Origin: Desulfarculaceae bacterium
GTDB lineage: Bacteria > Desulfobacterota > Desulfarculia > Desulfarculales > Desulfarculaceae
Length of the DNA stretch: 64,000 bases
Direction of reading: 5' to 3'
Assembly (NCBI GenBank): GCA_020444545.1
Contig: JAHLKT010000001.1
Coordinates: 806,001-870,000, forward strand
The notes below the pieces were generated by a model. That model made no database searches. It was given only the letters and a program-made list of their open reading frames with translations, and was not told the origin of the DNA. Shown here piece by piece: positions 38,574 through 45,100 of this stretch; the stretch's first letter is position 1, and each line of letters opens with the position of its first letter. The position numbers were made by a program, and so were the translations under genes.

Positions 38574-39098
38574 CTAGTCGCGGTCCTTGTAGGACTCCCA
38601 GTCCTGGGTCTGGTAGGCGCCGTCGGCCACGAAGCGCATGGCCTGGGTCAGGCGCTTGCGGTCCAGATAGCCGGTGAGCCTGAGCACCGGCTTGCCCGCC
38701 GGGCTCAGGAAAACCATGGTGGGCACCTGCTTGATGGCGTATTGCTCGCCCACCTTCTCTTCCTCGCTGATGTCCACCATGACCAGGTCGAACTTGGAAC
38801 TCATCAGGGCCGAGACCGCCGGGTCCGGGAAGACCAGGCGCTGCATCTTGCGGCAGAGGTAGCACCATGGGGCGGAAAAGTAGATGAGCACCGGCTTGGC
38901 CACCTGGCGGCCGGGGCGCATCACCGCGGCGTGGCTCTGCCACTTGAGGAGCGAGGGCTCCTGGGCCGTGGCCGGAGCGGCCAGGCAGATCAGGACCAGG
39001 AGCAAGAGGCAAAAAGCCACCCGCCGGCCCCTCCCGGCTGCGAGGGGGGGTGAGCCGGGAAGGACCGGGGGGGCAAGGAGACTAAAGGAAGCGCGCAC
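38574..39098 (-). CDS. Exported thioredoxin-fold protein (downstream paralogue)
   Basis: This protein of up to 174 residues has a hydrophobic signal (VAFCLLLLVLICLAAPATAQ) and a thioredoxin fold with active site APWCYLCRKM (CYLC) and cis-Pro in IKQVPTMVF. It starts 4 bases after the stop of its paralogue if the first GTG is used; an internal GTG at 39020 after GGGAGG is an alternative. The C-terminus AYQTQDWESYKDRD closely matches that of its neighbour. It may act in periplasmic thiol-disulfide exchange or thiol reduction for a redox protein. Confidence 0.78.
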   Translation of the reverse strand: MRASFSLLAPPVLPGSPPLAAGRGRRVAFCLLLLVLICLAAPATAQEPSLLKWQSHAAVMRPGRQVAKPVLIYFSAPWCYLCRKMQRLVFPDPAVSALMSSKFDLVMVDISEEEKVGEQYAIKQVPTMVFLSPAGKPVLRLTGYLDRKRLTQAMRFVADGAYQTQDWESYKDRD

Positions 39099-39102
39099 CG
39101 GA

Positions 39103-39564
39103 TCAGTCGCTTTTCCGGTACGAGTCCCAGGTTTGGCTTTGGTAGGCCTTGCTGGAAACGTAAGAAAGCAGCTTCAGGAAGCGCTCCGGACCAAAGACGC
39201 CCTTGGTCCGGAACACCTCCTTGCCCCCAGCGTCAAAAAAGATGTAGCTGGGGGTGTAGTCGGTGTTGAACTTCTTACCCAAGGCGGGGGCCTTTTCCAG
39301 GTCCACCTTGACCGGGACGAAGCCGGCGTTGAGACGCTTGATCACCCCCGCCTGGCTGTAGGTCTTGCGTTTCATTTCCTTGCAGCGGTAGCAGTAGGGC
39401 AGGTGGAAGTAGACCAGCATGGGCTTGGCCGCTTTCTGCTGGGCCGCCACCCCGGCCTGGTAATCCAACCAATGCACGCCCCCGGCCAGGGCCGGGGCGG
39501 CCGTCAGGCCCAGGGCCAACACGGCCAGGGCCGCCAGGAAAGCTATGCCGTTGCGCCGTCTCAT
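39103..39564 (-). CDS. Exported thioredoxin-fold protein (upstream paralogue)
   Basis: This 153-residue protein has a signal peptide (RRRNGIAFLAALAVLALGL, cleavage near ALAGG) and a thioredoxin-like domain with LPYCYRCKEMKRKTY (CYRC active site) and YTPSYIFFDAGG (cis-Pro). It lies 21 bases downstream of the FadL-type porin gene and just upstream of its paralogue, all on the minus strand. The C-terminal AYQSQTWDSYRKSD is shared with the paralogue. Confidence 0.8.
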   Translation of the reverse strand: MRRRNGIAFLAALAVLALGLTAAPALAGGVHWLDYQAGVAAQQKAAKPMLVYFHLPYCYRCKEMKRKTYSQAGVIKRLNAGFVPVKVDLEKAPALGKKFNTDYTPSYIFFDAGGKEVFRTKGVFGPERFLKLLSYVSSKAYQSQTWDSYRKSD

Positions 39565-39585
39565 CGCCTCTCCTCGTCAATGCTC

Positions 39586-40842
39586 CTAGAAGCGCCAGGA
39601 AACCATGAAGTGCACCGTGTCCTGATAGTGGCTCACCTCGGTGCCCGCGAAGGGGTTGGTGGGGCTGGGCGCGCCGGTGTTGGTCTGGCTGTTGCTGAAA
39701 GCGTGCTCCAAGGCGAAGTCGAAGTCCCAATCGCCGTAGGAGAAGGTGAAGCCGCCGGTAAGGTGGTGCTCCACGATGGCCGGGAACAGGGGGTTCAGGG
39801 TGTTGTCGGGCACCGGGTTCTGGCCGTAGTTATAGCCGGCCCGCACGGTCCACATGTCGTTGATCTCGTACTGGGCGCCCAGGGCGAAGACCCACTGGTC
39901 TTTCCAGTCCATGATGAAGGGCACGCTGAGGTTCTGGTAGCCCGCGGGCACCGGGGTGCTGGGGTTGGAGGCGGTAACGGTCACGGTCTGGATGGCGCTG
40001 GCCCAGTTGACCCAGCTCACGTCAAAGGCGAAGAGCCATTTGGTGGTGGGCCGGAAGCTCACCCCGAACTCCACCTGACGGGGCCAGGTGAAGTTGTCCA
40101 TCTTGGCGTCCCTGTAGGTGACCTGGCCCAGGCCGGGACCGAAGTTGAAGCGCATCTCGCCGTCGTCGAAGTCCAGGGAGCTTTCGCTGGTGTAGGTGGC
40201 GCCGATGGCCCACTGCTCGTTGATCTGGTAGTTGGCCCCGAAGCGGCCGGCGATGGTGAAGGAGTTCAGGCCGGTGACGTGCTGGCCCTGCACCCCGTTG
40301 GGGAAGAAGTCGTAGTCGATGGAGGCGTAGCCGGCAAAGGCGGTGACGCCTAGAGTCAGGCTGTTGGTCACGTTATAGGCCACGGTGGGGGCCAGGCGCA
40401 TGAAGGCCACCTGGGAGTACAGGCTGTCGTTGGCTCCCTGGAAGTTCTTCACGTTCTGGAAATCCACGCCCATGCCGCCCTGGGCGAAGATGCCCACGCC
40501 CCAGGACCAGCGGCTGGTGCCGATGCGCTGGGCATAGCCCGCGAAAGGCAGGGGGAAGACCTGGAACTCGTTGTCCACCGCCGAGGCGTAGGGCATGTCC
40601 ACCTGCATCTGGGGGTTGAGCAGCGCGCCGCCCACGCTCACCACCCGGTTACAGGTGGTGGCCAGCTGGGCCGGGTTGCCCGCGATGGCGGTGCAGCCGG
40701 CGGGCACGGCCACGTCGGCCCCGCCCATGCCCGAGGACACCGCGCCGGTGCCGATCATGTTCATGCCGTTGGTGGCCAGGGCCATGCCGGGTACGGCCAG
40801 CACCATGGCCAAGGCCAGAAAGGCTCCCAAAACCTTTTTCAT
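39586..40842 (-). CDS. OmpP1/FadL/TodX-type outer membrane channel
   Basis: This 418-residue beta-barrel has a signal peptide (MKKVLGAFLALAMVLAVPG, cleavage near ALA-TN). The mature N-terminus TNGMNMIGTGAVSSGMGGADVA is shown in pieces: the GTG/GMGGA pattern is the FadL N-terminal hatch. The C-terminus ends HYQDTVHFMVSWRF, with a terminal aromatic residue as in outer membrane proteins. It likely admits hydrophobic compounds such as fatty acids or aromatics. GAAAGGA lies about 8 bases before the ATG. Two thioredoxin-fold genes follow. Confidence 0.88.
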   Translation of the reverse strand: MKKVLGAFLALAMVLAVPGMALATNGMNMIGTGAVSSGMGGADVAVPAGCTAIAGNPAQLATTCNRVVSVGGALLNPQMQVDMPYASAVDNEFQVFPLPFAGYAQRIGTSRWSWGVGIFAQGGMGVDFQNVKNFQGANDSLYSQVAFMRLAPTVAYNVTNSLTLGVTAFAGYASIDYDFFPNGVQGQHVTGLNSFTIAGRFGANYQINEQWAIGATYTSESSLDFDDGEMRFNFGPGLGQVTYRDAKMDNFTWPRQVEFGVSFRPTTKWLFAFDVSWVNWASAIQTVTVTASNPSTPVPAGYQNLSVPFIMDWKDQWVFALGAQYEINDMWTVRAGYNYGQNPVPDNTLNPLFPAIVEHHLTGGFTFSYGDWDFDFALEHAFSNSQTNTGAPSPTNPFAGTEVSHYQDTVHFMVSWRF

Positions 40843-40955
40843 GTCGATTCCTTTCGTACTACTCCCATGAGTTAAGTCGAGTTATAGGAACCGCCCATTT
40901 GCCCCTCCGGTTCCTCCGGCCCGGCCTAGCCGCCGGGCCCCTCCTTATATGTTTC

Positions 40956-40981
40956 GGGCGGCGGGAACCGGCCCGCCGCCC
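40956..40981. terminator. GC-rich hairpin between DsrE-like and FadL-type genes
   Basis: GGGCGGCGGG and CCCGCCGCCC form a ten-base-pair stem with a six-base loop just after the stop of the minus-strand DsrE-like gene. There is no clear T-tract, so the terminator call is tentative. Confidence 0.4.
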
Positions 40982-40991
40982 GATAGCGCCT

Positions 40992-41534
40992 TTATACGAA
41001 TAAGGTGATGTTGCAGCCGGTGGCATAGTTCAGGAAGGTGGCTGCCCCTCCCAGGTCGATGTCATCGATGAGATCCTCGCGCTTGACGCCCATCACGTCC
41101 ATGGTCATCTGGCAAGCGATCAGGTCCACCTCGGTCTCGACGCACATCTCCAGCAGCTCGGGAATGCTGGGCACGCCCACCTTGCCCATCCAGCCGTTCA
41201 TCATCTTGGTGGCCATGGCGGTCATGCCCGGCAACATGCCGATGATGTTGGGCACCGGCACGGGCATGGCCGGGTTGCCCACCGGGGGCACGCCCAGCTT
41301 GTGGTTCTTTTTCTTGTTCAGAATGTCCAGGCCGTAAAAGGTGAAGAAGACCTGGCAGGGAATGTCCAGGGCCGCGCAGGTGGTGGCCAGGATCAGAGGC
41401 GGATAGGCCATGTCCAGGCTGCCCTTGGAGGCAATGATCGCCGCTTTGGAATTTTTCTTGAGGGCCGACTCCAGTTGGGAGCCTACGGCTTTTTGCACCG
41501 CCTCGTCGATGTAGCTCTGAATCTCCTGATCCAT
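40992..41534 (-). CDS. DsrE/F/DrsH-like (DsrE2) protein
   Basis: This 180-residue protein matches the DsrE2/DrsH-like family often annotated as peroxiredoxin-like. KAAIIASKGSLDMAYPPLI is the fold's first strand and helix. FYGLDILNKKKN and the conserved cysteines in LEMCVETEVDLIACQMTMDVMG are typical. A cysteine at the end of the ACQM segment could carry a persulfide. The ATG follows GGGGAGG by 8 bases. It lies 28 bases downstream of an ArsR-type regulator, which probably controls it. Confidence 0.85.
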   Translation of the reverse strand: MDQEIQSYIDEAVQKAVGSQLESALKKNSKAAIIASKGSLDMAYPPLILATTCAALDIPCQVFFTFYGLDILNKKKNHKLGVPPVGNPAMPVPVPNIIGMLPGMTAMATKMMNGWMGKVGVPSIPELLEMCVETEVDLIACQMTMDVMGVKREDLIDDIDLGGAATFLNYATGCNITLFV

Positions 41535-41562
41535 GTTAACAACCTCCCCTCGCGTGGACGGC

Positions 41563-41877
41563 TCAGCGGCCGTCCACCACTTGTTTGGCATCCTGGGAAC
41601 GTGCCGCGGTTTCGCGGACGCATTGAATTATCTTGTAAATTTCGGGCCGGGCGATGCTGTAGTACATGCAAGCCCCTTCGCGCCGGGCATCGAGCAACCC
41701 GCGCATACGCATGGCCTTGAGGTGCTGGCTGGTGGCCGACTGGGTGGCCCCGATGGCCTGGCTGATCCCTCCCACGTTGAGCTCTCCCGGCTCCAGGCAC
41801 TGGGCGATTCGGATGCGCAGCGGGTGACCCATCACCTTGAACATTTCGGCCGCCTCGTTGAGGAAGTTATCGTCCAT
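41563..41877 (-). CDS. ArsR/SmtB-family transcriptional regulator
   Basis: This 104-residue winged-helix repressor has an HTH in ISQAIGATQSATSQHLKAM followed by the wing GLLDARREGACMYYSI. Cysteines occur in the alpha-2 region (IAQCLEPGEL) and at GACMYYS. These could form a thiol/disulfide or persulfide switch, as in sulfur-sensing ArsR proteins such as BigR or SqrR. The classic metal site ELCVC of ArsR is absent. It is first in an operon with the DsrE2-like gene and probably represses its own promoter. Confidence 0.88.
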   Translation of the reverse strand: MDDNFLNEAAEMFKVMGHPLRIRIAQCLEPGELNVGGISQAIGATQSATSQHLKAMRMRGLLDARREGACMYYSIARPEIYKIIQCVRETAARSQDAKQVVDGR

Positions 41878-41915
41878 CAACCCCTCTCCCTAACTTTAAC
41901 TTTTATTTTGCACTA

Positions 41916-41944
41916 TTCTTATATGGCAATATTAATATATGCAA
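41916..41944 (-). promoter_or_regulatory. Promoter with embedded palindromic operator for arsR-dsrE2
   Basis: On the minus strand TTGCAT (-35) and overlapping TATAAG/TAAGAA (-10) flank a perfect ten-base palindrome ATATTAATAT (41929-41938), with GCA/TGC triplets just outside. A palindrome between the promoter boxes is the normal position for an ArsR-type operator. Confidence 0.5.
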
Positions 41945-41977
41945 CTAAAAAGATATCTACCATAATCCCTATACCTA

Positions 41978-41995
41978 TATTCTCATTGGAGAATA
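41978..41995. promoter_or_regulatory. Inverted repeat upstream of arsR / after selenoprotein gene
   Basis: TATTCTC-ATTG-GAGAATA is a perfect 7+4+7 inverted repeat. It lies 20 bases after the stop of the selenoprotein gene and about 100 bases upstream of arsR. It may be a second regulator site or the 3' hairpin of the selenoprotein mRNA. No T-tract follows. Confidence 0.4.
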
Positions 41996-42014
41996 GGCCT
42001 GAAACAACTATTTG

Positions 42015-42638
42015 TTAGAGGAAAATGCCCCCGCTCTGGGCGCCCCGCACCAGGCGCTTGAGCTCGGGATAGGGCTGTGCCCCCACCAGACCCCGGCCGT
42101 TGCACACGAAGGTGGGCACCGCGCTGATCCCCAAGGATCGGGCGAATTCCCAGTCCGCGTCTATCGCCTTGGCGTAAGCTCCCGATTCCACAACCTCAAC
42201 CGCCTTGGCCGGGTCCAGGCCCGCCTTGGCGGCCAGCCCGGCCAACACCTCTATGTCCCACAGGTTGAGCCCGTCGGCGAAATAGGCGCGGAAAGCTGCG
42301 TCGTGGTAGGCCGGGCCCACGCCCTGGGCCTCGGCGTACTTGCCCAGCTCTTGGGCGCGGCGGCTGTTGAAGGTCGTGGTGCGGTTGCCCAGGGGAAGGC
42401 CCTCGGCGTTGGCCGCGGCCCGGAGGCGCTCCATCATGGCCGGGATGTCCTTGCCGCTGCCGGCAAAGAGCTGCTCCAGGCTCTGGCCCTGGGGCGGGGT
42501 CTCGGGGTGCAGGGGGAAGGCGATCCACTTGACGGTCACGCCCTCCTCCGCCTGAAGCCGTTCTATACGCCCGGTACAGAAATAGCACCAGGGTCAGATG
42601 TAGTCCGAGAATACCTCGATGGCAAGGGGCTCAAGCAT
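42015..42638 (-). CDS. FrnE/DsbA-family oxidoreductase, selenoprotein with in-frame TGA (UPWC active site)
   Basis: Translating from the ATG that follows a perfect AGGAGG gives MLEPLAIEVFSDYI, then TGA (42594-42596), then PWCYFCTGRIERLQAEEG, then continues in the same frame as a normal FrnE-like domain to the C-terminus (GISAVPTFVCNGRGLVGAQ). FrnE-family proteins have CPWC exactly here, so TGA replaces the first active-site cysteine and should be read as selenocysteine (U15, with Cys18 as partner). Total length is 207 residues, normal for the family. A SECIS-type hairpin follows the TGA. Conventional gene calling would give a truncated 174-residue protein from an internal GTG at 42539. The enzyme is cytoplasmic (no signal peptide). 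It is last in a DsrE, LUD, FrnE unit. Confidence 0.88.
42561..42596 (-). promoter_or_regulatory. Bacterial SECIS-type element with its UGA codon
   Basis: On the minus strand the UGA is followed by 12 bases, then UUCUGUAC, loop CGGGC and GUAUAGAA. This is an uninterrupted eight-base-pair stem including one G-U pair. The loop begins 21 bases after the UGA and contains GGG. Bacterial SECIS elements are known to place a small apical loop with guanines roughly 16-37 bases downstream of the UGA, so both spacing and loop fit. Confidence 0.8.
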
Positions 42639-42745
42639 GGGGCCTCCTATGGATGGCGGTTCATTTAATAATGTATCGCGATAAGGGAGGCGGGGCAAAC
42701 CGGAAGCGGACCGCCCGAAGAAACGAGGGCGCTTGAAGGGTGCGC

Positions 42746-42771
42746 GGCTGGGGCGGATGGCCGCCCCAGCC
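42746..42771. other. Perfect hairpin between LUD and selenoprotein genes
   Basis: GGCTGGGGCGG and CCGCCCCAGCC form an eleven-base-pair stem with an ATGG loop, 13 bases after the LUD-gene stop. No T-tract follows on the minus strand. It may partly terminate or stabilise the mRNA between the two genes. Confidence 0.5.
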
Positions 42772-42783
42772 GAAGCCATATAA

Positions 42784-43428
42784 TTAGTAGCCCAGTTCCT
42801 CGCCCACCAGGATCACGTGGGTGCGGCCCGGGACCATGGAGCCCTCGGTGATGCTCCAGAAGTTGCAGATGCGCTTTGGCGCCCTACAGTCGGCGCAGAG
42901 GCCGTTGATGGTGCAGGGGGTCTCGCAGTTGATGCGCGCGGCGTTCACCGGGGCGGCGTAGTGCTTCACCCGGGCCATGGCGCTCTCCAGGTCCGGGGCC
43001 ACCTTGTTCATGCCCACCACCAACACCACCTTGGCCGGGCCGAAGGCCATGGCCGCCACCCGGTTGCCCATGCCGTCCAGGTTCACCAAACGGCCGTCCA
43101 GGGTGATGGCGTTGGAGGAGGCCACCATCACGTCGGCGGTGAGGCCCTGGCGCCGCAGGGCCATGCCCTGGGCGGGCTCCAGGCCGGGCTGGTAGGGGTC
43201 GATCACCTCCACGTCCTCCACGGCGGCGATGGCCTCCCACAGGCCCAGCTCGCCGGTGGTCATGGAGCCGCAGCGGAAGACCTTCTGGCCGGGCTTGATG
43301 AACTCGAGCACCTTGGCCTTGGCCGCCGCGCCGTCCGGGGCGTAGCTGCCCTCCATGCGGCGTTTTTCCAGCCAACCGATGATCCCGGCGGCCACCTTTT
43401 CGTTCCAGGCCTTCTGATGCGCGTCCAT
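42784..43428 (-). CDS. LUD-domain protein (LutC/YkgG type)
   Basis: This 214-residue protein matches the LUD domain family: VFRCGSMTTGELGLWEAI, VMVASSNAITLDGRLVNLDG in pieces, and the C-terminal cysteines INCETPCTINGLCADCRAPKRIC, which may bind an iron-sulfur cluster. LutC takes part in L-lactate oxidation with LutA and LutB, but those are absent, so another redox role is likely. The cysteine-rich tail is typical of the stand-alone LUD proteins in anaerobes. AGGAGGTG precedes the ATG. It sits between a DsrE-like gene and the selenoprotein gene. Confidence 0.85.
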   Translation of the reverse strand: MDAHQKAWNEKVAAGIIGWLEKRRMEGSYAPDGAAAKAKVLEFIKPGQKVFRCGSMTTGELGLWEAIAAVEDVEVIDPYQPGLEPAQGMALRRQGLTADVMVASSNAITLDGRLVNLDGMGNRVAAMAFGPAKVVLVVGMNKVAPDLESAMARVKHYAAPVNAARINCETPCTINGLCADCRAPKRICNFWSITEGSMVPGRTHVILVGEELGY

Positions 43429-43469
43429 GTCACCTCCTGCTAGCTATGCTGATATGGTTTAAAAAGCTC

Positions 43470-43817
43470 CTAAAAAGTTAGCACCGGCAGCCCGCTTTGC
43501 AAGTAGCCGGTCAGTGGCTGGCCCATGTAGATCACCTCGATGCCCAGCGACTCCAAGCGCTCGCTGACCCCGTAGCGGTCGGCGCAGGCCCGGCAGGCCA
43601 AGAGCTCCACCCCCGCCTCCTTGAGCGCCTCCAGCTCGGCCTGCAGCTCGGCGTCCTCGGCGATGAGCGAGGCCGAGGGCCCCCACACCACCAGGCGCAC
43701 CTTGGGCCACCAGCCCTTGAGGCGCGAGTTCTTGGCGTACATGAAGACCATGTTTTTGGCTACCTCGCGGTCGCGGCTGGTCCAGATGATAACCAGGGTG
43801 TCTTTTTCCGTGCTCAT
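43470..43817 (-). CDS. DsrE-family protein
   Basis: This 115-residue DsrE-fold protein has LVIIWTSRDREVAKNMVFMY at the N-terminus, LVVWGPSASLI in the second strand and LLACRACADRYGVSERL carrying two cysteines spaced CxxC. It is the first gene of the minus-strand DsrE, LUD, FrnE unit. Family members carry or transfer sulfane sulfur; the target here is unknown. Confidence 0.82.
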   Translation of the reverse strand: MSTEKDTLVIIWTSRDREVAKNMVFMYAKNSRLKGWWPKVRLVVWGPSASLIAEDAELQAELEALKEAGVELLACRACADRYGVSERLESLGIEVIYMGQPLTGYLQSGLPVLTF

Positions 43818-43964
43818 GCGTCTCTCTCCCGAGTTGTTGGATGATATCCCCTATTATGCCAGCGGTGGGCCGGGCGAATTGTAGTTTCGGCTACCTGGCC
43901 GGGAAAAATCTTCCCGCCCGCCGCCCGGCCGGGTAATTGCTATGCGCCCGGCGAGAGCCCTTCA

Positions 43965-43980
43965 CTATTCTATTGAATAG
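43965..43980. promoter_or_regulatory. Inverted repeat between divergent genes
   Basis: CTATTC-TATT-GAATAG is a 6+4+6 inverted repeat in the 287-base gap between the DsrE-like gene (minus) and the repeat-rich lipoprotein (plus). It shares the TATTC/GAATA core with the repeat near arsR. Confidence 0.35.
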
Positions 43981-44043
43981 ATGTTTTGTGCAATGGTTTG
44001 AAATTACGCGTCTTATTATCTTTATTTCTCACCACGGCCGGGG

Positions 44044-44059
44044 TGGCACGGCGGCTGCA
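44044..44059 (+). promoter_or_regulatory. Sigma-54 promoter (upstream of repeat lipoprotein)
   Basis: TGGCACG-GCGG-CTGCA matches the sigma-54 consensus TGGCACG-N4-TTGCA at all key positions except one T. The GG and GC dinucleotides have the required spacing. The gene start lies about 45 bases downstream. Confidence 0.8.
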
Positions 44060-44104
44060 AAACCTGGAGCTCAGGACCCCCAACCCTTTGCCAGGAGGCC
44101 CACC

Positions 44105-44848
44105 ATGCCACACCCTCCCCGAACCGCCCTCACCCTGCTCTTGCTCCTCGGGCTGGCCGTTGCCCTCGCCTCCCTGAGCGGCTGCTTCCATCACCGCCCC
44201 TACCGCTCCGGCTACGGGGGAGGCCCCCCGGTGTACTACAATCCCCAGCCCCGCCACGACCACCACCGCGATGACCGCCGCGACTACCGGCCCACCCCCA
44301 AGCCCCCGCCACGCAAGGCCCGGCCCGACAACCGCCGGGGCGACAACAGCCCGCCTCCGGCCCCGGGCCAGGTGGCGCGAGAGCAGCCCAAGCCCCAGCG
44401 CCAAGTCCATAAGCCGAACCGAACCGCCCCCAAGAGCCCGGAGCGCAAGGCCCAGGCCAGGCCCAAGCCTCCGGTCCGCCATACCCAAGCCAAGCCCCAG
44501 CCCAAGCGCGAGATCCGCAAGCCCGACCGGGCCGCCACCAGGGCCCCGAACCGCAGGGCCCAGGCCAGGACTAAGCCCCAGCCCCGGCGCGAAGTACGCA
44601 AGCCCAACCGCGCCGCACCCAGGGCCCCGGAACGCAAGGCCCAGGCCAGGCCTAAGCCCCAGCCCCGGCGCGAAGTACGCAAGCCCAACCGCGCCGCGCC
44701 CAGGGCCCCGGAACGCAAGGCCCAGGCCAGGCCCAAGGCCAAGCCCCAACCCGAGCGCCGCCATAGCAAGCAGAAGGCCCCCAAGGACCAGGAGGGCAAG
44801 CGCCGGGACGGCGACCGCCGCGACCGCCGCGCCCGCCCCCGGGGCTAG
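44105..44848 (+). CDS. Lipoprotein with Lys/Arg/Pro-rich tandem repeats
   Basis: This 247-residue protein has a lipobox ALASLSGC. A His/Arg/Tyr-rich segment (HHRPYRSGYGGG, HDHHRDDRRDY) precedes four tandem repeats of about 25-30 residues with the core RKPNRAAPRAPERKAQARP. The last two copies are identical. The C-terminus is strongly basic (GDRRDRRARPRG). Net charge is extremely positive, which suggests binding to anionic envelope polymers or nucleic acid. The ATG follows AGGAGG. It is driven by a sigma-54 promoter. No known family is recognised. Confidence 0.75.
   Translation: MPHPPRTALTLLLLLGLAVALASLSGCFHHRPYRSGYGGGPPVYYNPQPRHDHHRDDRRDYRPTPKPPPRKARPDNRRGDNSPPPAPGQVAREQPKPQRQVHKPNRTAPKSPERKAQARPKPPVRHTQAKPQPKREIRKPDRAATRAPNRRAQARTKPQPRREVRKPNRAAPRAPERKAQARPKPQPRREVRKPNRAAPRAPERKAQARPKAKPQPERRHSKQKAPKDQEGKRRDGDRRDRRARPRG
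44573..44734 (+). repeat. 81-base coding tandem repeat
   Basis: Two adjacent 81-base units inside the lipoprotein gene differ at only a few bases and encode the same 27 residues. Two more diverged units lie upstream, from about 44388. Near-identity suggests recent duplication. Confidence 0.8.
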
Positions 44849-45043
44849 GCCCCAAGCCGCAACCGGGCCGCCCCGCCACGGCCCTTTCCCCTGCCCCGCG
44901 AAAATTCTCCGCGCCTCGCCCTTGGAGTGCGAAAAAGCTTCCCACTGCCAGTCAGGCGCCATAACCAGGCCGAAATAAAAATAAATTTATAACCTATTGA
45001 TTTAGTAGCCGTTGAAAGCTGGGGTGCTTATTTTGAAATTAGG

Positions 45044-45059
45044 TGGCACGCGGTCTGCA
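45044..45059 (+). promoter_or_regulatory. Sigma-54 promoter (upstream of Gly/Tyr/His-rich exported protein)
   Basis: TGGCACG-CGGT-CTGCA is almost the same as the site exactly 1000 bases upstream and fits the sigma-54 consensus. An AT-rich stretch (about 44980-45040) precedes it. The gene start lies 42 bases downstream. Confidence 0.8.
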
Positions 45060-45100
45060 ATGAATGAGGGGCAACCAACACCCCTCACTGGAGAGATGGC

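Noticed and set aside
41533-42018. Plus-strand ORF of 161 codons antisense to arsR
   Set aside because: It covers the ArsR gene and its AT-rich promoter region. Its translation ends in low-complexity Ile-rich sequence from the promoter.
42196-42779. A frameshift or pseudogene explanation for the broken FrnE gene, or two separate ORFs
   Set aside because: The frame is unbroken apart from one TGA that replaces a conserved cysteine, and a SECIS-like hairpin and strong ribosome site are present. This fits selenocysteine far better than decay.
44388-44734. A CRISPR array at the tandem repeats
   Set aside because: Units are adjacent 75-90-base coding repeats without unique spacers, in frame with the lipoprotein.
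43970-44962. Long minus-strand frames antisense to the repeat lipoprotein
   Set aside because: They are Gly/Leu-rich shadows of the tandem repeat. The plus strand has lipobox, ribosome site and sigma-54 promoter.
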